Assembly: GCA_913040905.1 (NCBI GenBank)
Contig: CAJWIC010000068.1
Span: 1 to 7,086, forward strand
Length of the DNA: 7,086 nucleotides
Direction of reading: 5' to 3'
DNA from: an uncultured Synechococcus sp.
GTDB lineage: Bacteria; Cyanobacteriota; Cyanobacteriia; PCC-6307; Cyanobiaceae
A program made the translations under genes and the position numbers. How positions within the stretch are numbered: the first letter of the stretch is position 1; the number at the start of each line of letters is the position of its first letter. Below, in pieces: positions 1-5,753 of the stretch. The notes under the pieces were generated by a model, which ran no database searches, was not told where the DNA came from, and saw nothing but the letters and a program-made list of their open reading frames with translations.

Positions 1-427
1 CCGGCGTCAGCAGAAGGTCGATCCGGCTGCGCTTGTTGGTGCCGTAGGCCACTTCGGCGCGGATCTCCGCAATGGGGCCGAGTTGGGCCTCCAGGCATCC
101 CGCTTCGATCGTGGCGCGAATCAGGCGGTTTGGCAGAGCTGTGTTGATGCCCACCCAGCAGGGCTGGCCATCGGCGCCTGGCACTTCGGCTTGTTCCCAG
201 GTCCAGGCCAGCTTCCGTTTCGGAGACGGCGCATGGCGCAGACGAACCCGTTGGCCAGGGATCAAGACCCCGGTCATCGGACCGGTGTTGGCGCAGTGGG
301 CAGTGATCACTTCACCACTGCTGAGTTCCACATCCGCCAGAAAGCGCTTGTAGCGCTTGATCAGAACGCCCTCTTCGAGCGCTTCGAAGCTGAGCAGGGC
401 GTTGCCGGGGGTCGTGCAGCCGGTCAT
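1..427 (-). CDS. sfsA: SfsA family protein, 5' part (cut by window edge)
   Basis: Reading the minus strand from the ATG at 427 gives 142 codons with no stop before the left edge. The family is about 230 residues, so roughly the last 90-100 residues lie outside. SfsA hallmarks appear in order: RYKRFLADV (25-33), HCANTGPMTG (44-53), a KRK basic patch (70-72), a V/INT..PNRL segment (about 94-102) and YGTNKRSRIDLLL (128-140). The last holds the conserved Asp137 of the nuclease-like domain; the EVK part of that site is beyond the edge. SfsA was named for effects on sugar fermentation (maltose metabolism) in E. coli and is thought to bind nucleic acid, with an OB-like N-terminal half and a nuclease-like C-terminal half; its cellular role is unsettled. 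The ATG gives an N-terminus about 10 residues longer than E. coli SfsA. No clear Shine-Dalgarno precedes it, so a slightly different start is possible. It is divergent from murJ across 70 bp. Confidence 0.93.
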   Translation of the reverse strand, partial: MTGCTTPGNALLSFEALEEGVLIKRYKRFLADVELSSGEVITAHCANTGPMTGVLIPGQRVRLRHAPSPKRKLAWTWEQAEVPGADGQPCWVGINTALPNRLIRATIEAGCLEAQLGPIAEIRAEVAYGTNKRSRIDLLLTP

Positions 428-488
428 GGCTCTAGCCAAGGAGTGCCCATGCTCTCGTGTGCTCCCCCCCACAATGCGGCCATCGTCT

Positions 489-493
489 GAGGT
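489..493 (+). promoter_or_regulatory. Shine-Dalgarno for murJ
   Basis: GAGGT lies 4 nt before the ATG at 498. It supports that start over the upstream in-frame ATGs at 357, 426 and 474. Starting further upstream would also run the gene back through the divergent sfsA start region and add residues with no MurJ similarity. Confidence 0.6.
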
Positions 494-497
494 CCGA

Positions 498-2105
498 ATG
501 GCGCGTTCACTCAAGGGCATCGCCCTGGTGGTGACCCTGGGCACGCTGCTCAGCAAGGTGGGAGGGCTGGTGCGTCAGCTGGTGATTGCGGCCGCCTTCG
601 GTGTCGGCGCGGCCTACGACGCCTACAACTACGCCTATGTCCTGCCTGGCTTTCTGCTGATCCTGCTTGGTGGGATCAACGGCCCCTTCCACAGCGCCAT
701 GGTCAGCGTGCTGAGCCGTCGTCCCCGGGCTGAAGGGGCTCACATCCTTGCGGCGCTGAACACCAGCGTCAGTGCTCTGTTGCTGCTGGTCACGCTGCTG
801 CTGGTGCTGGCGGCGGATCCCTTGATCACATTGGTGGGGCCGGGGTTGAGCCCGGAGCTCCATGCCATCGCCACGGTGCAATTGCAGGTGATGGCGCCGA
901 TGGCTCTGCTGGCGGGTCTGATCGGCCTCGGTTTCGGATCCCTGAACGCTGCCGATGAGTTCTGGATCCCGGCGATCTCGCCGTTGATGTCCAGTGTTGC
1001 CCTGATCCTGGGTGTCGGACTGCTCTGGTGGCAGTTGGGAAGTGGAATCACGTTGCCGACTGCGGCGATGAGCGGTGGCGTTGTCCTGGCGCTGGCCACG
1101 CTGGTGGGGGCCTTGCTGCAGTGGCTGATTCAGCTGCCGGCGTTGATCCGTCAGGGTCTGGCCCGGTTTCAACTGGTTTGGGATTGGCGCCATCCCGGCG
1201 TGCGGGAGGTCTGGCAGGTGATGGGGCCCGCAACGTTGTCCTCCGGGATGCTGCAGATCAATGTGTTCACCGATCTGTTCTTTGCGTCCGGGATCGCAGG
1301 TGCTGCAGCCGGTCTGGGCTACGCCAATCTGCTGGTGCAGACACCGCTGGGGTTGATCTCCAATGCCCTGTTGGTGCCGTTGTTGCCGACCTTCGCCCGC
1401 CTGACGGCGGTTGAGGATCGCCCCCAGCTGGTGGAACGCATTCGTCAGGGTCTGATGCTGTCGACGGCGTCGATGATTCCTCTGGGGGGGCTGTTCATCG
1501 CTCTGGGTGCGCCGATCGTGGCGCTTGTCTACGAACGCGGAGCGTTTGATGCCGCTGCGGCCCAGCTGGTCACTGGCCTGTTGATGGCCTACGGCCTTGG
1601 GATGCCGGTTTATCTCGGCCGGGACGTGCTGGTGCGCGTCTTCTACGCCCTTGGAGATGGCACCACACCGTTTCGGTTTTCACTGGCGGGGATCGGCCTC
1701 AATGTGATCTTCGACTGGTTGCTGGTGGGTGGCCCGTCTCCCTGGGGCAACCAGTCGCCGTTCGATTTCGGAGCGCCCGGCCTCGTGCTGGCCACTGTGT
1801 TGATCAATGCACTCACCTGTCTGGGTCTGCTGCTTGCCCTGCGCAGGCGTCTTCAGGGATTGCCGTTGCGCCGCTGGGGGCGTGATGTCGCATGCCTGAC
1901 TCTGGCGGGCTGGATCGCAGCTGCTTTGGCCTGGGCCGTACTGGGCTGGTTCAGCTGGCCCCAGGGACCGATCGGTCTGGTTCTGCAGATTGCCGTGCCT
2001 GGCTCGATTGGACTGTTTGTGTACGGCCTGGTGGGCACCGCCTTTGGCATCGCCGAGGTTCAGCGGATTGCAGCAGTGGTCGGGCGCAAGCTCAGGCGTC
2101 GATGA
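498..2105 (+). CDS. murJ: Lipid II flippase MurJ (MviN family)
   Basis: A 535-residue, very hydrophobic protein, in the usual MurJ size range (about 510-540). MurJ moves lipid II, the undecaprenyl-linked peptidoglycan precursor, across the inner membrane. The N-terminus (MARSLKGIALVV...LLSKVGGLVRQ) aligns with E. coli MurJ TM1, followed by FGVGAAYDAY and VLPGF. About 14 membrane segments can be traced, in line with the MOP exporter fold. K20, R26 and D41 correspond to E. coli R18, R24 and D39. In contrast, L54 sits where E. coli has R52, and YANLLVQ (275-281) replaces the E. coli YADRLME, so the equivalents of D269, R270 and E273 are N, L and Q. From memory, other cyanobacterial MurJ proteins look alike here. 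The ATG at 498 is chosen because it has a good SD and matches the family N-terminus. The 3' end overlaps the convergent gene by 14 bp. Confidence 0.95.
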   Translation: MARSLKGIALVVTLGTLLSKVGGLVRQLVIAAAFGVGAAYDAYNYAYVLPGFLLILLGGINGPFHSAMVSVLSRRPRAEGAHILAALNTSVSALLLLVTLLLVLAADPLITLVGPGLSPELHAIATVQLQVMAPMALLAGLIGLGFGSLNAADEFWIPAISPLMSSVALILGVGLLWWQLGSGITLPTAAMSGGVVLALATLVGALLQWLIQLPALIRQGLARFQLVWDWRHPGVREVWQVMGPATLSSGMLQINVFTDLFFASGIAGAAAGLGYANLLVQTPLGLISNALLVPLLPTFARLTAVEDRPQLVERIRQGLMLSTASMIPLGGLFIALGAPIVALVYERGAFDAAAAQLVTGLLMAYGLGMPVYLGRDVLVRVFYALGDGTTPFRFSLAGIGLNVIFDWLLVGGPSPWGNQSPFDFGAPGLVLATVLINALTCLGLLLALRRRLQGLPLRRWGRDVACLTLAGWIAAALAWAVLGWFSWPQGPIGLVLQIAVPGSIGLFVYGLVGTAFGIAEVQRIAAVVGRKLRRR

Positions 2106-2355
2106 GCCGCACGTCCCGCTCCTCGCGCACCTGAATCGGCAGTTCAAGCTGCTGACGCCCCACGAGTTGAGGCCCCTGCACCGACACGATTCGCGCTTCG
2201 ATGCCGAACTCCTTGAAGGCCGTCTCCAACTCCTGAATCAACGCTTTCTCCACCTGAGCTTCCGGGTCCACAACCCGTCCGATCAACCGTTCTCCGAGCC
2301 GGCCAATCCGCTGACGCACCACCTCGCGTGCGTTGGTGACTTCGATGATCAGCAC
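2092..2355 (-). CDS. Small conserved protein of unknown function (cyanobacterial type)
   Basis: An 87-residue soluble protein starting LIIEVTNAREVV, then a charged, probably helical middle (IGRLGERLIG, VEKALIQELETAFKEFGIEA, about 17-54) and a beta-like tail ending in REERDVRLIDA. I recognise no catalytic motif and no named domain, and cannot assign a function. I chose the GTG at 2355 because a GAGG lies about 8 nt upstream and the beta strand LIIEV begins directly after it. A TTG at 2379 would add 8 residues (RPGEGDG...) and sit 2 nt after the stop of the upstream gene, so a coupled TTG start is the main alternative. It is the last of three minus-strand genes. Its stop at 2092 lies inside the 3' end of murJ (14-bp tail-to-tail overlap). 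The good codon structure and tight packing argue that it is real. Confidence 0.75.
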   Translation of the reverse strand: MLIIEVTNAREVVRQRIGRLGERLIGRVVDPEAQVEKALIQELETAFKEFGIEARIVSVQGPQLVGRQQLELPIQVREERDVRLIDA

Positions 2356-2381
2356 ACCATCGCCCTCGCCTGGCCGCAACC

Positions 2382-2708
2382 TTATCGGCAGTAGGACTCG
2401 AGGATCTCTTCCAGTTCACGAAGCTGTGCCGGAGGCATCAGGCGCGCGAGCGGCAACTGGCTGGCTCCACCAGCGACGGGAACCGCCACGGCCTCCAGGG
2501 ATTTTCGGGCGGCCACCGCGGCCCCCTGGTCCATCAGGGCACTGCATTCAATGGCGAGGGGTTGGGCCAGGCCTGCATCCCCGAGATACAGATGCCAGCC
2601 CGAAACCTGGATGTACAGGCGATCAGCCAGGGTTGACTGCAGCTCCTGCAGATCGGCAGCCGGAAGAGACATCCGCGTTGGTGGCATGTCCTCCCATGCT
2701 GCCGTCAT
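2382..2708 (-). CDS. DUF3181-like small protein
   Basis: A 108-residue protein. The core LADRLYIQVSGWHLYLGDAGL (28-47) followed by a PLARLMPPAQLRELEEILESYC-type C-terminus (86-107) resembles the cyanobacterial DUF3181 family as I remember it; no function is known for that family. No signal peptide or membrane segment is visible. The ATG at 2708 overlaps the stop of the preceding gene as ATGA (2705-2708), a typical sign of translational coupling. ATGs at codons 8 (2687) and 13 (2672, MSLPAADLQ) are also possible starts, and the latter would give the more usual family N-terminus. The stop TAA at 2382-2384 is close to the next gene (2-26 nt, depending on its start). The DUF assignment is from memory of the motif and should be treated as probable. 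Confidence 0.8.
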   Translation of the reverse strand: MTAAWEDMPPTRMSLPAADLQELQSTLADRLYIQVSGWHLYLGDAGLAQPLAIECSALMDQGAAVAARKSLEAVAVPVAGGASQLPLARLMPPAQLRELEEILESYCR

Positions 2709-2959
2709 TCCTCTGGTTCAACCGGTCCAGGCCGCTGCACCAGCACAGAGATCAACTGAACCAGCAGGACGCCGAACCAGATTCCAGTGATCCAGAGCAG
2801 TCGATCGGCGGGAAAGGGCTGACGCATTTCCTGAACAAACCAGGCGCCGCTGTTGACGGCTGCAAACACGCCTGCGTGCAGACAGAGATTCACGATCCGC
2901 TCGAAGTGGCGGTAGGTCGGATCAGTTGGGTCTGCAGGCCCGTACCAGCGGATCGGCAT
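2705..2959 (-). CDS. Small two-TM membrane protein, unknown function
   Basis: An 84-residue protein with a short polar N-terminus (MPIRWYGPADPTDPTYR) and two clear hydrophobic segments, at about 22-42 (IVNLCLHAGVFAAVNSGAWFV) and 54-74 (LLWITGIWFGVLLVQLISVLV), joined by a short loop and followed by a proline/acidic tail. The pattern of an aromatic/basic lead-in, a helix with V..VNSG.WFV, and a second helix after a short loop resembles the bacterial 2TM-domain type of small protein (about 80-100 residues). That resemblance is by eye only. ATG at 2959 is preferred; a GTG at 2974 would add 5 residues (VFIVE). It is the first gene of the minus-strand cluster, and its stop overlaps the start of the DUF3181-like gene by 4 nt, so the two are very probably co-translated. 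I see no catalytic residues and assign no function. Confidence 0.8.
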   Translation of the reverse strand: MPIRWYGPADPTDPTYRHFERIVNLCLHAGVFAAVNSGAWFVQEMRQPFPADRLLWITGIWFGVLLVQLISVLVQRPGPVEPEE

Positions 2960-3009
2960 CTCGACGATGAACACAGGTCTGTTCTGATCCTGCCGCGTGT
3001 GTGCTCCAG

Positions 3010-3039
3010 TTGACGACGGGACCCTCGATGGGGTCTGAT
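3010..3039 (+). promoter_or_regulatory. Candidate sigma70-type promoter for tRNA-Arg
   Basis: TTGACG (3010-3015, 5/6 to the -35 consensus) is followed after 18 nt by TCTGAT (3034-3039, 4/6 to the -10 consensus). Transcription would start near 3046, just before the mature tRNA 5' end at 3052, leaving a leader of a few bases. This is a seen pattern with an inferred role. Confidence 0.5.
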
Positions 3040-3051
3040 GGATTCACGCCA

Positions 3052-3125
3052 GCGCTTGTAGCTCAGCGGATTAGAGCATCTGACTACGGATCAGAGGGTC
3101 GGGAGTTCGAATCTCTCCAGGCGCG
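3052..3125 (+). tRNA. tRNA-Arg (anticodon ACG)
   Basis: A 74-nt sequence that folds as a complete cloverleaf. The acceptor is GCGCTTG (3052-3058) with CAGGCGC (3118-3124; one T-G pair) and discriminator G3125. The D arm is GCTC/GAGC. The anticodon stem is TCTGA/TCAGA with loop CTACGGA (3084-3090), so the anticodon is ACG (3086-3088). A 5-nt variable loop GGGTC follows, then the T arm GGGAG-TTCGAAT-CTCTC. CCA is not encoded (CTT follows), so it must be added after transcription, which is common in cyanobacteria. A34 is expected to be deaminated to inosine by TadA, letting this tRNA read CGU, CGC and CGA. It appears to be its own short transcription unit: candidate promoter directly upstream, terminator directly downstream. 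Confidence 0.97.
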
Positions 3126-3129
3126 CTTG

Positions 3130-3158
3130 AAAACTGCCCTTCGGGGCAGTTTTTTTTT
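3130..3158 (+). terminator. Rho-independent terminator after tRNA-Arg
   Basis: ACTGCCC and GGGCAGT form a perfect stem closed by a C(TTCG)G tetraloop (3140-3143), extended by flanking A-T pairs and running into a T tract to 3158. This is a textbook intrinsic terminator with an extra-stable loop. It begins 4 nt after the tRNA and would separate tRNA transcription from glyA. Confidence 0.93.
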
Positions 3159-3230
3159 GCCACCGTTCGTTGTTCAACATTCCTTTCGAAACGGTTTCTT
3201 ACGATCAGCTCACGACAACGCCTGGGCGTC

Positions 3231-4520
3231 ATGAGCGATTCCTCTGCTTCTTCAATCAACAACGGTCTCTCGGCAGCGGATCCCGCGATCGCAGCCCTGA
3301 TTGAGAAGGAGCAGCAGCGCCAGGAAACCCATCTGGAGCTGATCGCCAGCGAAAACTTTGCCTCCCGGGCCGTGATGGAAGCCCAGGGTTCGGTTCTCAC
3401 CAACAAGTACGCCGAAGGGCTCCCCAGCAAGCGCTACTACGGCGGTTGCGAGCACGTCGATGCCATTGAGGAACTGGCGATTGAACGGGCCAAGGAACTC
3501 TTCGGTGCTGCCTGGGCGAATGTGCAGCCCCACAGCGGCGCCCAGGCCAATTTCGCTGTCTTTCTGGCGCTGCTTCAGCCCGGCGACACGATCATGGGCC
3601 TGGACCTCTCCCATGGCGGCCACCTGACCCACGGTTCGCCGGTGAATGTGAGCGGCAAGTGGTTCAACGTGGTCCAGTACGGCGTTGATCGGGAATCCCA
3701 GCGGCTGGACATGGATGCCATCCGACAGCTGGCTCTGGAGCACAAACCAAAGCTGATTGTCTGTGGCTACTCGGCTTACCCCCGCACCATTGATTTCGCT
3801 GCCTTCCGCGCGATTGCCGATGAGGTGGGTGCCTTCCTGCTGGCGGATATGGCGCATATCGCTGGCCTGGTGGCGGCAGGTGTTCATCCCAGCCCGGTTC
3901 CCCACTGCGATGTGGTGACCACCACCACCCATAAGACCCTGCGGGGACCACGCGGTGGTCTGATCCTTTGCCGTGATGCCGACTTCGCCAAGAAATTCGA
4001 CAAGGCCGTGTTCCCCGGCAGTCAGGGCGGCCCCCTGGAACATGTCATCGCCGCCAAGGCGGTGGCCTTCGGCGAGGCGCTGCAACCAGCCTTCAAGACC
4101 TACAGCCAGCAGGTGGTGGCGAATGCAGCCGCTTTGGCTGAGCGCTTGATCGCCCGTGGGATTGATGTTGTCAGCGGTGGCACCGACAACCACGTTGTTC
4201 TTTTGGATCTCCGCTCCGTCGGCATGACCGGCAAGGTGGCTGATCTGCTGGTGAGCGATGTTCACATCACCGCCAACAAGAACACGGTGCCGTTCGATCC
4301 CGAATCCCCCTTCGTCACCAGTGGTCTGCGTCTCGGTACCGCAGCACTGACCACCCGGGGTTTTGATGCCGATGCCTTCCGCGAGGTGGCGGATGTCATT
4401 GCTGACCGCCTGCTGAATCCAGAGGACGATGCCGTTCAGCAGCAGTGCCTGCGGCGGGTTGAGGCGCTTTGCCAACGCTTCCCCCTGTATGCCGTTGCGC
4501 GTCAGCCGGCGCTTGCCTGA
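3231..4520 (+). CDS. glyA: Serine hydroxymethyltransferase
   Basis: A 429-residue protein, full length for the bacterial family (about 415-430). GlyA is a cytosolic PLP enzyme that interconverts serine and glycine with tetrahydrofolate and 5,10-methylene-THF, the main entry to one-carbon metabolism; in a cyanobacterium it also serves photorespiratory glycine/serine turnover. Visible landmarks are [11 protein letters not shown] (35-45), [15 protein letters not shown] (58-72), [13 protein letters not shown] (127-139), ADMAHIAG (205-212) with D206 contacting the PLP ring nitrogen, and [14 protein letters not shown] (230-243) with K235 the Schiff-base lysine. SGLRLGT (364-370) holds R367, which binds the substrate carboxylate. 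No key residue is missing. The ATG at 3231 gives the usual short polar N-terminal lead before the conserved region; no clear SD is seen. The gene follows the tRNA terminator by about 70 bp, so it should have its own promoter. Confidence 0.98.
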   Translation: MSDSSASSINNGLSAADPAIAALIEKEQQRQETHLELIASENFASRAVMEAQGSVLTNKYAEGLPSKRYYGGCEHVDAIEELAIERAKELFGAAWANVQPHSGAQANFAVFLALLQPGDTIMGLDLSHGGHLTHGSPVNVSGKWFNVVQYGVDRESQRLDMDAIRQLALEHKPKLIVCGYSAYPRTIDFAAFRAIADEVGAFLLADMAHIAGLVAAGVHPSPVPHCDVVTTTTHKTLRGPRGGLILCRDADFAKKFDKAVFPGSQGGPLEHVIAAKAVAFGEALQPAFKTYSQQVVANAAALAERLIARGIDVVSGGTDNHVVLLDLRSVGMTGKVADLLVSDVHITANKNTVPFDPESPFVTSGLRLGTAALTTRGFDADAFREVADVIADRLLNPEDDAVQQQCLRRVEALCQRFPLYAVARQPALA

Positions 4521-4531
4521 CTGGACCAGCT

Positions 4532-4547
4532 CCCGGTGGATACCGGG
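4532..4547. other. Short GC hairpin after glyA, no T tract
   Basis: CCCGGT and ACCGGG pair perfectly around a GGAT loop, 11 nt after the glyA stop. No run of T follows, so it is not a canonical intrinsic terminator. It could be a 3'-end stabilising or pausing structure between glyA and the next gene; the role is inference. Confidence 0.4.
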
Positions 4548-4603
4548 GTTCACTCTCCCTAGGATTCAGCCAACTTCTTCCCTGAAAAGGGTTGTTCTGC
4601 ACC

Positions 4604-4608
4604 AGGAG
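4604..4608 (+). promoter_or_regulatory. Shine-Dalgarno for the WecA-like gene
   Basis: AGGAG lies 5 nt before the GTG at 4614. The first ATG (codon 23, inside the first membrane helix) would remove part of that helix, so the SD-backed GTG decides the start. Confidence 0.7.
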
Positions 4609-4613
4609 CCTGC

Positions 4614-5753
4614 GTGTCCCTCGCTGCCAGCCCCTTAGTGGTTGCCACGCTGAGTTTCGTGCTGGCGGCTGGGGTCACGATGGTGTTGGTGCCCGTCGTC
4701 CGCGCCCTGGGACTTCGGTTTGAGCTCATCGACCAGCCGGACTCCCGCAAGCAACACAACGCCCCCATGGTGCGGTTGGGTGGCATTGCAATGGTGGCGG
4801 GCTTCGGCCTCTCGCTGACTGTGATCTGGCTGCTCGGTGGCTTCGGTCTGCTCGCTCCGGCACGGGATCAGCTGATCTGGAGCACGCTGGCGGGGTCGCT
4901 CTGCTTTTTTCTGATCGGCCTCGCCGACGATCTGTTTGATCTCTCACCGTGGCCCCGCTTGGCGGGACAGTTCGCCGTGGCCAGTGTTGTCTGGAGCCAG
5001 GGCGTTCGCATTGGAGCGATTGATCTGCCCTGGGTGAACGGTTCCAGCTCAGCGATCGTCCTCAGCGATGGCCTCAGCCTTCTGGCGACGCTGATCTGGT
5101 TGGTCGGCATCACCAATGCCATCAACTGGCTGGATGGACTGGATGGTCTGGCAGCCGGTGTCGCCGGCATCGCCGCTGTTGGCCTGATCTCGGTGAGCTT
5201 TTCCCTGCACCAGGTTGCGGCTGGTTTCCTTGCGGCCGCCCTCGCTGGATGCTGTCTGGGCTTTCTTCGCCACAACTTCAACCCCGCCCGCATCTTCATG
5301 GGCGACGGCGGTTCCTATTTCCTCGGCTTCACACTGGCGGCGGTCAGCATCGTCGGTCCCGCCAAGGGACTGACCACGGTCAGTCTGCTGCTGCCGTTGC
5401 TGATCCTCTCGCTGCCGCTGGCCGACATGTCAGCGGTGATCATGGGTCGTCTGCGGGAGGGTCGTTCCCCCTTTTATCCCGATCGACGGCATCTGCATCA
5501 CCGGTTGCTGCGTGCCGGCTTCAGCCATCGCCGCACCGTGTTGCTGATTTACGTGTTCACCCAGTGGCTGGCTTCCCTGGCCCTGGTGGTGGCGAATGCT
5601 GAAATGCGCTTTCTCTGGTTGGCCCTGGCCACTGCGATCCTGGTGGCCACGGTGGTGATCAGCCGTCGCCAGCTTCAGACCGAGCGAGCTCTCACCCAGA
5701 CATCACCAGCTCCAGCGGCCAGCATCACCTCCTGCTCCGAACGCCATGGCTGA
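4614..5753 (+). CDS. Undecaprenyl-phosphate sugar-1-phosphate transferase, WecA/TagO type
   Basis: A 379-residue integral membrane protein of the MraY/WecA (glycosyltransferase family 4) group. These enzymes move a HexNAc-1-phosphate from UDP-sugar to undecaprenyl phosphate at the cytoplasmic face of the membrane, the first step of O-antigen, teichoic acid or exopolysaccharide repeat synthesis. Motifs in order are [18 protein letters not shown] (40-57), GLADDLFDL (102-110, Mg/lipid-phosphate Asp pair D105/D106), [11 protein letters not shown] (168-178, D174 and D177), FMGDGGS (228-234, D231) and RRHLHHRL (291-298, the HxHH nucleotide-sugar motif typical of WecA/TagO rather than MraY). About 10-11 hydrophobic helices are seen, plus a polar Ser/Ala/Pro-rich tail of about 25 residues. 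UDP-GlcNAc is the likely donor, but GalNAc or other sugars cannot be excluded, so I give no symbol. The start is a GTG with a good SD. The last 8 bp overlap cinA, so the two are probably co-transcribed. Confidence 0.92.
   Translation: MSLAASPLVVATLSFVLAAGVTMVLVPVVRALGLRFELIDQPDSRKQHNAPMVRLGGIAMVAGFGLSLTVIWLLGGFGLLAPARDQLIWSTLAGSLCFFLIGLADDLFDLSPWPRLAGQFAVASVVWSQGVRIGAIDLPWVNGSSSAIVLSDGLSLLATLIWLVGITNAINWLDGLDGLAAGVAGIAAVGLISVSFSLHQVAAGFLAAALAGCCLGFLRHNFNPARIFMGDGGSYFLGFTLAAVSIVGPAKGLTTVSLLLPLLILSLPLADMSAVIMGRLREGRSPFYPDRRHLHHRLLRAGFSHRRTVLLIYVFTQWLASLALVVANAEMRFLWLALATAILVATVVISRRQLQTERALTQTSPAPAASITSCSERHG

Noticed and set aside
467..476. CACAAT as a -10 box for murJ
   Set aside because: It matches 4 of 6 positions, but no -35 element lies at suitable spacing, and the sequence is within the possible leader ORF.
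83..490. Plus-strand open frames of about 90-135 codons across sfsA
   Set aside because: The minus strand clearly encodes SfsA motifs here. Only the last 13 codons of the frame, after a good SD, are kept as a speculative leader ORF.
507..1193. A 228-codon minus-strand open frame opposite murJ
   Set aside because: Its product is a Gln/Arg/His-rich low-complexity sequence with no domain, typical of a shadow of a hydrophobic membrane protein gene.
2333..3013. A 226-codon plus-strand open frame across the three small minus-strand genes
   Set aside because: Its product is Pro/Arg-rich without any motif, while the minus strand shows coupled starts and stops, transmembrane helices and a family-like core.
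3052..3125. tRNA-Arg as an attachment site for an integrated element
   Set aside because: No integrase gene, no second copy of the tRNA 3' end and no change of composition is seen next to it within the window.
3170..3205. Promoter for glyA with TTGTTC and TACGAT
   Set aside because: TACGAT (3200-3205) is an acceptable -10, but TTGTTC is 24 nt away and matches the -35 consensus poorly, so the pair does not make a credible promoter.
3126..3230. Riboswitch (for example glycine-sensing) before glyA
   Set aside because: Most of the 105 bp is the tRNA terminator. The remaining 70 bp are too short and lack the conserved glycine aptamer core.
3252..4553. A 433-codon open frame on the minus strand opposite glyA
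   Set aside because: It is a mirror of the highly biased GC-rich glyA codons, has no recognisable domain and overlaps a certain gene completely. Such antisense frames are expected in GC-rich coding DNA.
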